Assembly: GCA_016758965.1 (NCBI GenBank)
Contig: JAEPRB010000106.1
Location: 90,001 to 131,969 of the forward strand
Origin: Circinella minor
Lineage: Eukaryota; Mucoromycota; Mucoromycetes; Mucorales; Lichtheimiaceae
Length of the DNA: 41,969 nucleotides
Direction of reading: 5' to 3'
Part shown: in pieces, positions 1-11,792 of the stretch
Position numbering within the stretch: position 1 is the first letter of the stretch
How the letters are laid out: every line of letters starts with the position of its first letter
Program-made: the position numbers and the translations under genes
Notes under the pieces: model-generated
What the model saw: only the letters and a program-made list of their open reading frames with translations
What the model was told of the DNA's origin: nothing
Database searches by the model: none

Positions 1-946
1 GTTGGAGTGTGAGTATCTAAAAAATAGGTTTCAAAGAATGGGAAAGCGGGAGGGGCTTGGACTTTTTGTTTCTCCTTGGCATACCAAAATGGATGTTCAA
101 AAAAAAAAAAAAAGAAAGAAAAACTTTTTGTCACGGTTTTTCTTTTTAAACTAGTAGGTCAATATTTTGGTTAAATTAAAAAAAAAATCAGAGAATCGTA
201 TACAGCAGTTTTTAAACAATTACAAAGAAAACAAAGGGATTATGTAACAGTTGTAACCATGGAGGGGTTGTTATATACCAGGAAAACTAATATGTTGGTC
301 TTTCTTCTTTATCTTGAATAAACAAAGTAAATGATTTTTTTTTCTTGATTTATTTAATAAATGATATAAAGATAAATAGATATATAGATATATAGATATA
401 CAATAAAATGAATGAGGAAAAAAAAAATAAAAAAAATTAAAGAGCACAAAAAAAATGGGTTGACTGATTGGTGGACGAAGAGAGAGGGAAGAAAAAGCGC
501 AAAAATCGAGCAAAATAGCTATATTTGGAATGGCAAGGACGTGTATATATATGATGTATAATTTTTTTGTTTGTTGTTGTTGAGTTTGTAATTGAAATAA
601 AAGTGTTATTGTCTTGGGTGCCAAGAAGTTCTGGTGTAAATGTAATGCAATAAAGAAAAATTTCAATGGCAGGTTTTTTTTTTTTTGATGTACGTGGTAT
701 TGTCTGTGTGATTTTTTTTTTCCCGGAGAAATAAATTGCGTGCGAGTATTTTTGCTGATTGGATTATTGTATACAAAATGTTTGAAAAATATATATATAT
801 ATATATGCGTGCGAATATGTGTTATTGCGTTGTGTTGTTGGGTTAATAAAACGAGGAGGAGATAATGGGGAATGACAAAAAAAAAAAAAAAAAAAAAAAA
901 AAAAAGCACGGGATTATTGCTTGTTGTCAACTTGTGAAAGAGTTTC
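1..946. other. Left-edge intergenic DNA, no gene seen
   Basis: AT-rich sequence with many A and T runs, including about 29 A at 877-905 and a short TA repeat near 791-806. The only long open frame (271-930, minus) is made of poly-Phe and low-complexity residues from T tracts and has no family features. The final part lies downstream of the TLC-domain gene, so it probably carries its 3' UTR and terminator. Confidence 0.6.
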
Positions 947-2384
947 TTATGCTTTTTTATTATTGGAGGAAGGGAATCTTTTACGAAGCATGCGAAGCAT
1001 TAAACCGAACCAGTAAATGTTTAATAAACTAGTTACTAGATTTGCAATACCATATATTATACAATCTAAAAAAAAAATGGGGTTGAGGGGTTGCATGAGA
1101 TTTTTTTTTTTTTTGTAATGTACCTTTTTTAAAAATCTTCTGTCACACAACGCATAACACAAATACAAATATGGATACTTACAGCTTAAAGGAACCAATT
1201 CTCTAACGGCATAAATGTCAACTATTTGTTTTTTTTAAGAAAAAAAAAAAAGAAACAATGAAGATTATTTAGTATATTCTATCTTCTTTTTAACAATATA
1301 TATATGAGAATAACATTAATAATCACTTACTCCAAAGATAATAAGACATCAATAAACCAACTACAATTCTTGCAAGGAAAAAAACCGAAATCAATAAAAT
1401 ACCATTCACTAATTGGAGTTTACTACCTGTCCAACCCAATTTATCCTATATCGATAATAAATGAGTTATTGTCTATTAGTAAATAGTACCTTAATTATTA
1501 TCCATTATCATTTCCATACCATGAACCAATTAAAGTTAAGAAAAGGTGTACTAGCTTCATAGAGTAAAAAGATGGCACCATAATAGTTGATGAAAGGTTT
1601 CTAATGAAAAGAATGAATGAACAGATGAAATAAATACATAGAGTTGTTAACAATCCTCTTTTTTTTTTTTTTTTTGGTTGATATTAATGATAACTTACAT
1701 AAGCCATAAAGATAACGATGAATCCAGCAACACCATGACAAACCATAGTAATACCTTGATATTTAATATAACGTATTGCCATAATCACATCCCATATAAA
1801 ATATCTATTTTTTTTTTACTTAATTTATTTAGCATAAATATTATTTGTTTGTTTTTTCTGTGTAAAATTATATTACTTAATTCTGAGACCATAAAAAATA
1901 TATATAACAATAAAAAGCTTACCCGCAAGAGATGGAGTAAATGGTCATGGCCCATGCACTATAACCAAATATTTTATTTTTTGCTAATTCACCATCACAT
2001 AAAATATAGATCGACCCAACTGTGATTAAGATGGAATGGAATGTTGAAACAACGTGAACGTGCCAGTTGGTTGGTGTATACTATTTTTTTTTTTTTTTTT
2101 TAAGAAAAAAAAAAAAAATTAAGGTTATTATCAGGTGTGTAATATACGAGATTCTATTTATATATATATAAATAGAAGACAAAAAAGTAGAGATAACAGA
2201 GATAGATAGTGCTTACACCCTTGAAGAATTGAAAAGTTTTTGGAAATAATAATGGTGATATGGTTCTAGATATTTCGTAAATGACACTGCATAATATTGT
2301 TGATAATAGAATGACTTGCCAATGATATTTTAATGTTAACAGACCAGCTGAATCACATAGTGAGTCAATAGTATCTTGAATCAT
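947..2384 (-). CDS. TLC-domain (TRAM/LAG1/CLN8-type) multipass membrane protein, TLCD4/TMEM56-like
   Basis: Seven exons: 2384-2217, 2080-1923, 1804-1699, 1600-1520, 1445-1331, 1221-1183 and 1065-947. They total 786 nt and encode 261 aa, close to the usual size of this family. All introns are GT-AG and every junction keeps the frame. The start is the ATG at 2384; the open frame further upstream has no ATG. Seen in the protein: several hydrophobic segments; the family-like histidine-rich stretch NWHVHVVSTFHS in exon 2; GYFIWDV across exons 2-3; YEASTPFLN in exon 4; and a basic C-terminus ending RKRFPSSNNKKA that could act in ER sorting. From the family, TLC proteins sit in ER or other membranes and handle lipids (ceramide synthesis, lipid transport or sensing). 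This one lacks the long Lag1 form, so ceramide synthase activity is not implied. Exon 6 is only 39 nt. An alternative donor after it (near 1131) is open but loses the family-like join. A possible microgene diverges from its 5' end. Confidence 0.92.
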
Positions 2385-2472
2385 GTTTAGTTTATTATGT
2401 ATTATTATCAATATTCAGTATATATATAAAGAAAAAACTTTGAAACAAAAAGGTTTAGAGTAAAAGTAGTAA

Positions 2473-2496
2473 TAAGAAGAAGAAGAAGAAGAAGAA
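2473..2496. repeat. AAG trinucleotide microsatellite
   Basis: About eight tandem AAG units lie in the short space between the TLC gene and the candidate microgene. An ATT repeat (about 2755-2779) forms the end of the microgene's intron just before its acceptor. Confidence 0.85.
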
Positions 2497-2650
2497 AGAA
2501 GGGGGGAGGGTGGGAGATGAAAACTTTTATTGTGGATCGAGATTCTTTTTTTTTTTTTTGAAAAATAAAGTATAAATATTTTTATTTAATCCCCTCTCTC
2601 CTTTTTATATCACATACAAAAAAAATTTGATGTGCGTTAGATTGATTATT

Positions 2651-2793
2651 ATGCCTAACCGTCTACTGGGATTTAAACCTTTGCACTATAAAGAGCAGCG
2701 GATGCCAATGCAGAAGAACGCAGTGTAAGTTTGTTTACTCCTTTATTTTCTTTCTTTATTATTATTATTATTATTATTAGAACAATAAAATAA
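2651..2793 (+). CDS. Candidate 28-residue microprotein, two exons
   Basis: Exon 1 is 2651-2724 (ATG to a GTAAGT donor) and exon 2 is 2781-2793 (after TATTATTAG), giving 28 codons: MPNRLLGFKPLHYKEQRMPM followed by QKNAVTIK. The 56-nt intron looks authentic, with a perfect GTAAGT donor, a pyrimidine-rich body and a TAG acceptor. Position also fits a gene: it starts 266 bp from the ATG of the divergent TLC gene and ends before the convergent methyltransferase. The peptide is basic and has no membrane segment. I do not recognise a family. It could also be the first part of a longer gene, or chance. Confidence 0.4.
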
Positions 2794-2979
2794 CAGCCTT
2801 ATTTTTTTTTCACACACATACAAACATATATATAATATAATACAATACATACACTGATACGATACATAAAATACATAATTTGGTGAATGGTACATAATAA
2901 TAATAAAAAAAAAATTTACATGACATAATAATACAATAGAGTGCATGAAAAACAAACAATAAGATAAATTAATTTTTTT

Positions 2980-5340
2980 TTATCTCTTGGTTGCTGTCAA
3001 GATTTTCCATTTTGCAATACAATGATATTCTTCAAATTCCTCCAATGCCGACAAACAAACACTGTCATATTCTTGTTCCGAAACATGTAATTCAGATAGC
3101 CACCATCGTTTCATACTTTGAAATAAAGCTTTCATTTGTTCTTTGTATAAAAACCCAAATTGTCGCTGCACTAAAAATTATATAAAGACAACTTCACTTT
3201 TAATAATCTAGTCTAACAACTCTTTTTTTTTTTTTTTTTTTTTAACAATGAAATGTATTTATCTATTACCTAAATCCGATGGCCATTCACCAATGGGTAT
3301 ATTATATTCTTCAACATGAATATTTTCAAATCCTGCTTCATGTAGAAACCCAGGTAATGATTCAGCATAATTAGGAGCAATACCTATCCTGTTTGCAGCG
3401 ATCTTATACCATTCATTTACTAATGCCAAGACAGGTCCCGGATTTGTAAATAATAAATCTTGTTTATAACATGTGAGAGACACGTATTTAAATTCACCAT
3501 GACATTATATAATAAGAAGAGTTTTTCATCTCGCACTATTTTTTTTTTTTTTGTTTCACTTTATTTTCCTTTTTCTCAAATCATTACACGCCATTTAAAA
3601 GCCTTCTTTTTTTTTTCTTACCATACTCAACCAATTCCACCTGACCACCAGGACGTAATATACGATTCATTTCTTTTATCAAATTAGGCCATTTGTGCAT
3701 TGGCATAATATGTGCTATATCACGCTGATAAACATAATCAAACTGTTCATCTTTATATTTTAATGGGGCTAATACATCACCATAACAATAAGTTACGTTA
3801 CTAGGTATATTTTTGTGTGACATTCCAGATTTATCATCCTTGTTAATATTAGGTGGTACAATATCCATTCCTATTACATTACATTGTGGATAATTTTGAG
3901 CAATTTCCAATGTCCATAAGCCTAATAATATAATAATCATATACATTATTATTATCCATTATCAGTATCCATTGAAAAAAGTTATACAGGTATATATATA
4001 AGATATATAAGAAAATAAAACAGAAATGCATATGTGTGTGAGAAAAAAAAGAAATATCAGCTTTTTTTTTTTTTTTTAATTATCCAAAATCAGTATTCAT
4101 CCGATGGCAAACCCAGATTCCAAATAAGTAAAAACATAGACACGCGCACACAAACATACATAGAATACATATGAAATGGGTAGGCTAATCTATTTAAACT
4201 ATTGAATCATAATTTACCTGTCCCGCAGGCACATTCCAAAATAGTTTGTGGATTTTGTAATTCAACATGTTGATTTCCTCCAAATACTTGTTTTAGGACA
4301 TAATGCTAAAAAAAAATACTTATCATTAGCTCGAGTCAATTAATGTCTTTTTTTTTAAAATGTATATCGAGATGCTTATATATATATCTTTTTTTACTTT
4401 TACCTGCCGTAGTTGTCTAAAATATATGTATATATATATATATTTATAGAGGAAAGGCATGAAAATGATCAACAAAAAGAAAAAAAGATTTCCCACATAA
4501 AAAAAAAAAAAAGGGATTTCTTCATTTTCTTTATCCCAAAAACTCCGCAATCCCATTTGCAGCTTTTCACACACACACACACACACACACACAACGCACT
4601 CAATCAAAAGGAAAACCATCTTTCACACACTTTTATGCATCTTTCTTTTTTTTTTTTTTTTCCTTTAAAACAATCCTCCTCTAATTTAAATCCTACATCC
4701 CATCCCAAGCCTACCTATTATATTCTTTTTCTTTTCCATATTCATATATCCAAGTATTTGTCGTTATAGGTGACGGTGATGATGAAAAAGTAGAATCGAT
4801 ATTATAATTATTAGATTGATCATATTGCTGACGACGTGCAAGATCAGCTGCAGCATTTTCAGCTGAAGCAATAGCAGAATCGAATACAATCATCGAAGAA
4901 GAAGAAGTAACTGATCCTAATGAGCTACTTAATTGTTGTATTCCGTTATTATCATTATTATTCACATTATCTTCATTATCATTATTAATTGTATCAATAG
5001 AAGGAAAGCTATTTATATCCCGTCTTTTTTTCCGCCTAGATATTCGTATAGTACGTCTTTGTTGTTGTTGAGGTTGTTGTTGTTGTTGAAAAGATGACGA
5101 TGATGATGACGATAAAGAGCTTAATAAGGAAAGTGGTGCAGCACTTTTATCTGATATAATAACTTTATGTCCAATAGGTTGAGGGAGCGGTCTTATTGTT
5201 TGTGAAAGATACGCTGAATTGTCATCTCTAGGGTGATTGTCATTCTCGTCAATAATATCGTCTTGTTGTTTTTGTTTTTGTTGTTTTAATAGAACTTTCG
5301 GACGTAGTTGATTGTTCTCTTTAGTAAGCTGATTTCCCAT
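2980..5340 (-). CDS. Class I SAM-dependent methyltransferase with long low-complexity N-terminus
   Basis: Six exons: 5340-4715, 4416-4404, 4305-4218, 3921-3622, 3458-3270 and 3170-2980. They total 1407 nt, 468 aa, and all junctions are in frame. Residues 1-190 or so are rich in Gln, Ser and Asn and have a basic patch (RISRRKKRR). The methyltransferase core follows: motif I around 237-243 (LECACGTG, completed across an intron), an acidic motif II region (NVIGMDIVPPN), GDVLAPL, FDYVYQRDIAH and ILRPGGQVELVEY. This is the order of the UbiE/Methyltransf_25-like fold, which binds SAM through the Gly-rich loop and the acidic residue. Substrate cannot be read from the sequence. The N-terminus MGNQLTKE fits the N-myristoylation pattern (Gly2, Thr6), suggesting membrane attachment. 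Exon 2 is only 13 nt. The exon-5 acceptor at 3459-3460 was chosen because it alone continues VEY-D-LLFTNPGPV; earlier AGs run into stops or the wrong frame. Confidence 0.88.
4569..4593. repeat. CA dinucleotide microsatellite in intron 1 of the methyltransferase gene
   Basis: About twelve CA units. The open frames through it on both strands (poly-Thr/His or Cys/Val dipeptides) are artefacts of the repeat. The repeat lies inside the first intron (4417-4714), close to the 13-nt exon. Confidence 0.9.
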
Positions 5341-8300
5341 TCTCCTCAGTTCGTTGGATACAAAATAAAATTTATATGATAATGATTATAATATTATTCA
5401 CTTTTTCCTTCAAAGAAAGAAACTGTATGATATGTTTAATTTATATACTAAGAAAAGAAGGAGTGAAAGAGATGTTAAGTTTAGTATACTTTTTCTTTGC
5501 TTTGCAACAACTTTTTTTTTTTTTTGAATCCCAGATTAAATTTTAAGATGTGTGAAAATGAAAAAAAGTATCACCTGTGTGTTGTTATTTTTTTTTTTTC
5601 TGTGCATATCCCTAACAATGCAATAAACTACCCCGCTTTGAAATTTGATTCGTCCCTTAAAAAAAGTTCATTCTAAACAACAGAGAACAAAAGCTTAATA
5701 CGCACGTCACCTGAAATTTTTAACCCAAAAAAAGTTTGATGTTATAACTCTCCACAACTCAAAAGCAGTTTTTAGATTAGTTTCTTTTGTTCATTTGCAT
5801 TCTCTCTCCCTCTCCCCCCACCCACCCGCCCACGCGAGCGAAACTTTTTTTTTTTGTCGAAAAGTGGGAGACAAGTCCCCAAGAAGTCTGTCGCGTGGTT
5901 GCTTATAATATTAATAAGTTGTTGTATTTTCCCCCTTAGATTAAAAAAATGTCAAAGTACATCTTTTTTCTTCACTCCCTCCGGCGTCGTCGCCGGGTTC
6001 TTATTATACAAATGCATTCCTTTCTTACTCCTTTTTTATATTTTGTTATTATTATTATTATTATTAAAAAAAACTATTTTTATTAAATATGCCAAGTGTT
6101 CTTTTTTTAATCATTGTTGTTATCAACTTCGCCTCATCCTCTTCCATTCAAAAAAAAAAAAAAACTATTTTTATAATTTTCCCTTTTTTTTATTGAAACG
6201 ATAAACAAAAAAAAAATTGTAGTTATTTGTTACTATAATTTTTACACATGAATATATATTTTTCGGGTAAATGAATTTATTGTTATTATGCTATTTCTTT
6301 TTTCTTTTGTATAACCTATCACTAAGAAACCGGGCCAAACCGTTGTTTGTTTGTTTGTTTAATAGTGACACTAAACGTTCAGCAAAAAAAAAAAAGGTTG
6401 TTTGTTCCATATTAATATAGTTTATGTAGGATCCAATGACCCCCACATAGTTTTTCCACGTGGAGGAAGGAGGATCCCGAGATCCAGAAAAGGAAGGAAG
6501 GGAGAAAAAAGAAGCAGGGAGCAAAAAAAAAAAATGATGAACATGATTACAGAAAGGATAATTGTAATGTAAACATAAAAGGAAGAGAAGGCGGTACAAT
6601 TACCCTTCTTGTTCGGCCACGTGGAAAACAAATAACCCATTGTTAAGTAATAGACCAAAAAAGCATTCAACCCGACTTTTGTATTAAAGATATTTAGACA
6701 TAAAGTGCACTTTTTACATTGAAAAAAAATAAAATATCCAATTAGAACTATTATGGACACAAGAAGGAGTTAAATGTGGCTGGCCATGTGACAGATGTGG
6801 TTTTTTTTTTTTTTTTTTTTGGTGGTAGCTTATTTGCTATATAATAATTATATAAAGAGAAACTCTTTTGTCGAATCATGTACCCTTATAAATGTGTATT
6901 GTAAATGTACACATATCAAACAAAAGATTGACAAGAATAATGGGAATTTTTTTCTTTTTTTTAAAAGTCTTTTTATATACTTAAAAAGTTATTTTACAAG
7001 AAAGAACTATAATTTAATAAGACAATCTATTTTTTTTTTATGTGTGTGTGTGTGTAGGGGGGAGAAGAAGGAAAATGATATATATCCAATAAATAGAATG
7101 ACGTGCTAATGGTAACAGTAATAACAACAGAAGGGTTACTGTCTTTGCTACTTGGCAAAAATGCCTCTAAATACTTTTTTATTTTTACAATGCAAAAAAA
7201 AAAAAAAACAGCGGCGTTATTTTGTACAACGCATCAATAAAATAGTTGTCGGGGGGAAGGGTTATGATGTCAATGTACAGTTACAATCACAAAAAAAAAA
7301 CAATTGGGTTTAAAGCCCAGTTACCCTATTTGATCACTAAAAAAAAAGTTTACCAAATTAAGTAATCTTAAAAGCTTTTGATATATATTATGTTTCATCA
7401 TCTATGAACAAGGAAAATTTATTTTTCCCTCTGAAATTTTTTTTTTTTTTTACTATCTTTTTTTTTTTGTGCTACTCTATAACATCCATTCATATTATTT
7501 AGAGAGAAAAATAGAACCCCCTTTTTATTCTTTATAGAAATAAAGAATTCTAGCATGGAATAATAAAAAAAAAAAATGTCACCAGCCATAGATTGAGGCT
7601 CAATTACAGAAAACGAGGCGTTTCTATTATACGTATAATATAAGAAGTTTCTTTAAATAAATTTTATCATACAATCTTGGCTGCTACGTACGCGCCGCAA
7701 GACTATTTATTATTTGGGCACGTTCTTGTTTTCACAATGCAAAAGGAAAACTAATAGCAAGATAAATAAATAAATAGCAGAGCATAACATATATATATAT
7801 ATTATAAACTTTGTATTCGTGTATATAGAATCCAAAAAAAAAAGGGAGCTTTTTTATTGGGAGAGGAGAAAGAAGGAAAAGGGGGAGGGGGAAAACAAGG
7901 TACAGGATTCAAAAGAAGCAGGGGGGGGACTATATTTCCACGCGACAAAACAAAACAAAAACATTCTCCTTCTCTGTTTCTTTTATTCATTTCACCCCCC
8001 ACCCCTTCCTTTAAATAGGTTAAAAGAGTTTATATTGTGATGTATGTGTGTCTGTGTTAAAGTTGTTATTTGTTGTAGTACTTTGTGTTTGTGTGTGTGT
8101 AACTAACCATCACGAAAAAAAAAAGAAATGACCCAGAGACTTTTAAAAGCCAGCTGCATGGTCGAAGCGGCCATGTTTTTTTTTTATAAACTTGTGTGAT
8201 TCACAAAAAAAAGATATAAAAAGTGACATTTTTTTTTAACAAGTTTCTTTTTTTTCTTATCAATTTTATTACTTTCAATTTCTTTGTTCTTGTTTTCTTT

Positions 8301-8392
8301 TACTTCTTTTTATTTTCAATTTGAAAAAAAAAAAACAGAACAAACTTTATTTTATTAATTATATATATTTCAATTTCATATCATAAAAGCGA
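5341..8392. other. 3-kb intergenic region with no convincing gene
   Basis: This lies between two divergently transcribed genes, the methyltransferase (minus) and the zinc-finger factor (plus), so it must hold both promoters. It is dominated by A/T runs, plus short G runs near 7245-7256 and 7921-7928. Open frames at 5854-6204, 6291-6760 and 6795-7109 are low in complexity and lack splice-supported extension. The last 180 bases (about 8210-8390) form a pyrimidine-rich leader typical of a fungal 5' UTR for the zinc-finger gene. I see no tRNA or rRNA. Confidence 0.55.
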
Positions 8393-9456
8393 ATGTCTGT
8401 TCACTCGTCGTCTTCAAACACTTTTTTTTTTAATAACATTTTCGTTAATCTTGGAGAATCTACTTTTGATTTGAATACCAATTTCTTTCAACAGGCGAAT
8501 CAGTCTGAAGATTGTTCTTCTGTTTTTGATTCAAATACTATTTCTGATCCTATCAATATACCCTCTTCTTCTACTTCTGATAATTCTTGTTATTTTTATG
8601 ATCAACAACAACAAAATCATTTACAACCATCCGTTTCTTCTTATACAAATCAAAATCATCACTTTTTATACTCTCCTATTTCAACAAATGATGACAGTTC
8701 TTGTTTTTCTCCAGCAGCAGATTCAGGTAATTATTATTTAAAATAAATATGCATGCAAACAAAATAAAATCGGATCAGCTGACTTTTTATTTATTTTTTT
8801 GACACTTAAAAAAAAAAAAAATAATAGATTTCTTATCTGCATCAGCCTCATCTCCTGCATCCTCGTCATTGGGTTCCTATATGGCCAATGAAACCTTCAT
8901 GACCTCTTCTACAGTGAATGAAAACATGAATAGTAATTATTTCAATCAAGATTTTTGTCTGAATGACTCATTGGTTGGATCGCAACAACTTAACAATGCT
9001 CAATCATTTACGATCCCTGCTGCTGTACAAGTACAAACTGAGGAAGAATACCCTTTTTTTTCGACACCAGTACCTACTGTACCTGCATCACCATCATCAT
9101 CTATTTCTTCGTTTATTAAATATGAACAAGATTTTACGTTCATGACATCATCTCCTTCTCCAGATTCTATGATGATACATCATCAACACCAACACTATGA
9201 ACAACAACAACAATATAATCCAACGACAACAACTACTACTACTACTACTGAAAGACGCACATCGACACGTCGTCGTACACCAAAGATTCACCAATGTCCT
9301 CATTGTCCTCATACCAGTAATCGAGCAAATAATATGAAAGAACATATTTTAACCCATGATCCAAATCGTCCCAAAAAATTCCCTTGTCCCAAATGTGGTA
9401 AACGATTTGCACGTAAGCATGACATGAGACGTCATTCCAAATCACCTCACCATTAG
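8393..9456 (+). CDS. C2H2 zinc-finger transcription factor, two C-terminal fingers
   Basis: Two exons, 8393-8726 and 8828-9456, total 963 nt and encode 320 aa. The intron runs GTAATT to AATAG and the split codon forms Asp112. The first 240 residues are rich in Ser, Asn, Gln and Thr, with a poly-Thr run just before the fingers, as in activation regions of fungal regulators. A basic stretch (RRTSTRRRTPK) precedes two fingers. Finger 1 starts CPHC (Cys268, Cys271) with His284 and His288. Finger 2 is CPKCGKRFARKHDMRRH (Cys298, Cys301, His314) and ends with His319/His320. The linker between fingers (HDPNRPKKFPC) is longer than the classical TGEKP linker. The KRFARKHDMRRH block resembles DNA-contacting helices of fungal C2H2 regulators, so it is probably a nuclear DNA-binding protein. 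The protein stops exactly at the last zinc ligand. Target genes cannot be inferred. Confidence 0.9.
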
Positions 9457-11755
9457 ATTTCTTTTATCTTTTTTCATTGTTTAATATTTTTTTTATCACT
9501 TTCTTTTTTTTTTTTTTAATTGTATATGTTTCTTTTCTTTTCTTTTTTTTTCATGTTATATTATTATTATTTTTTTCTATTCTAAGTCTCTTATATATTA
9601 TATGTATATTTAACTCATTCAATTGCTACATTTTTTTTTATACATGTTCTTCATTGCTTCTTATATATATATATATACCTAACACACACACACACACACA
9701 CACTTTATTTTGATGTACACAACTGCAATTATTATATAAACTTTTTCAATATAACAAATCAATTATATTATTATTATTATGATAAACAAAAAAAAAAGTA
9801 TCGTTTTATTTAAATTGCGTCATGGGGGTTGTCAAAGAAATATAATCAGATAGAATGTAAGTTTGTGGTTGTTACAATGTCAAATCCTAACTAAACCATT
9901 TATAAATTTCCATCTATAATGAAAAAGAAAAAAAGTCATATGCACCTTTCTTGTTTGTTTGTGTTTAGCAACGTGGGCTTTTTCTCATGCACAATACATC
10001 CCACTCCCCCCCCAAAAAAAAAAATGTCCCTTGACCTGTTTCTTTTGCTTTCCTCCCCCCCCTCCTTTCCTTCTCTAAAATCGACTCTTAGTAAAAAATA
10101 GGTTTATCAAACCATATAGTACATATCCTTTACGGATCAATTGAAATTTATCTACCTATATCTATTTCTATTTGATTTACAATTGAGTCTTAAAAATAAT
10201 TCGTCTTTATTTTTTTTATTTTTTTCGTTCGAATGTCAAGGTTTCTTAAATTGGAAAGTTACGTTTGGGAACGGCCCTGTTACACTGGGTCACACGTCTT
10301 TTTTTTTTTTTTTGTTTTTTGCAAAAAGCACGAGCACCCCCCCACACAAAATTTTATTATTATTATCCCTTGTTTTTTTTTTAATATGAAATCAGCAACG
10401 AAAAATAAAAAGAAAACACGAGCCAACTTTCTCTTCAACCGCCCCCCCCACCAAAGAATCAAAAGATTCTTTTTATACATAGAATATTTTATCTGGGTCG
10501 CTATGAAATTTTAATTGTCATTATTGTAGTTGTTGTCTTATAGCGCGACAGAAGGAAGAAAAAAAAAATTAAATGTGACATCATTGTTTTTCTTATAACT
10601 CGCATGTTGTGCGCTGTAGTACCTGTTTTGTGTTTTTTTTTGGAAAAAGGCTTTACCTATATAAAATTAAAGTTGATTCTTGAAAAACAAAAAGATATTT
10701 TTAAAACTTTTGGTCAAAAACAAAACGAACCAATAAGGAACCCAACAAAAAGAGAGGGGGGTTGGTTGCGGAGTAATATGAAATTTTCGGTTGATCGGAA
10801 TAAGTCGCCGTAACAAACACACACGTTGTTTTTTTTTTTTTTGCTACGGTGCGTGTTCTTTTGCTTTCGTCTGGATCATCCAAGATCAACATCAATAGTG
10901 CGTAGCAGATTTTTGATACTGTATGAATCATTTTTATGTATACCAATAATAAACGGAATGTTTATTAAAGTGGCGCCATTTTTTTTTTATTTTTTTTCCA
11001 CATTTCATCTCTACTTCTTGTCTATAATTATTTGTTATTTTTTTTTTTTATTGTCATTTTCTTAGGGAAAAAAGGTAAACCTTATTTATTTCTTAATAGA
11101 TAATGAACCCTGGTTTGTTGATAATAATAATTATTTAATGTTGTTGTTGTTGGCCCTTGCTGCTACCATAATTGTAGTTGATGTGTACGTATTAAGTTTT
11201 CTTTTGTGGTCATTTATACTATATACAAATCACTCTTTTTTTGACACTATTTATTCATTCACACGACTCGTTCATTTGCATAATATTAACGCATAAACAA
11301 ACGGGAGTTATGACTCACTTATTAACCTCCCTTTTTTTTTTTTTTTTTTTTTTTGGCTTTTTTTATTTATAACTATATATATAAAAACTATTATAATCAA
11401 TTTGACTATTAAAATATAAAATAAACGCCGTTGTGCCAAACAATGGCGGGAGGGGGGGGATAATGATATCATATTTATATATGCTCAGTAAATTTAATTT
11501 CTTGTTTAGAAACGGAAAAAAAAAATGCGCAGCAAAAACAAAAATCTATAATTTTTTTTTTTTTTGGGGGGGAGGGAATTGTGCTTGAGATAATAAAAAA
11601 AAAAATTGCAATGGGGGGGGGGTACTATCAAATTGGCGGGATTTACTTGCCCCGACGTTATTTTTGAAGATCTTTATGATTTTGCCTAGAACTAGTATCG
11701 CACCATGGTAGATGAACATTTAGAACGAAATTTAGACAAAACTTCATATCTACCT

Positions 11756-11792
<37 letters not shown>

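Noticed and set aside
271..930. 219-codon minus-strand open frame
   Set aside because: Made largely of Phe, Tyr, Ile and Lys from T/A tracts and TA repeats; no domain, no splice support.
1131..1183. Longer version of TLC exon 6
   Set aside because: Open in frame, but the strong GTAAGT donor at 1182 gives a cleaner family-like join into the last exon.
3459..3687. Earlier acceptors for methyltransferase exon 5
   Set aside because: They lead to a stop or to the wrong frame before FTNPGPV; only the acceptor at 3459-3460 restores VEY-D-LLFTNPGPV.
4326..4769. Open frames on both strands through the CA repeat
   Set aside because: Artefacts of the dinucleotide repeat and A/T runs inside intron 1 of the methyltransferase gene.
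5854..6204. Plus-strand frame with hydrophobic stretches
   Set aside because: No ATG at its start, T-tract-driven hydrophobicity, and no exon that extends it.
10971..11640. E2F/MBF-like words (TGGCGCCA at 10971, TGGCGGG at 11444, TTGGCGGG at 11633)
   Set aside because: Far from any gene start and expected now and then by chance; no regulated gene can be named.
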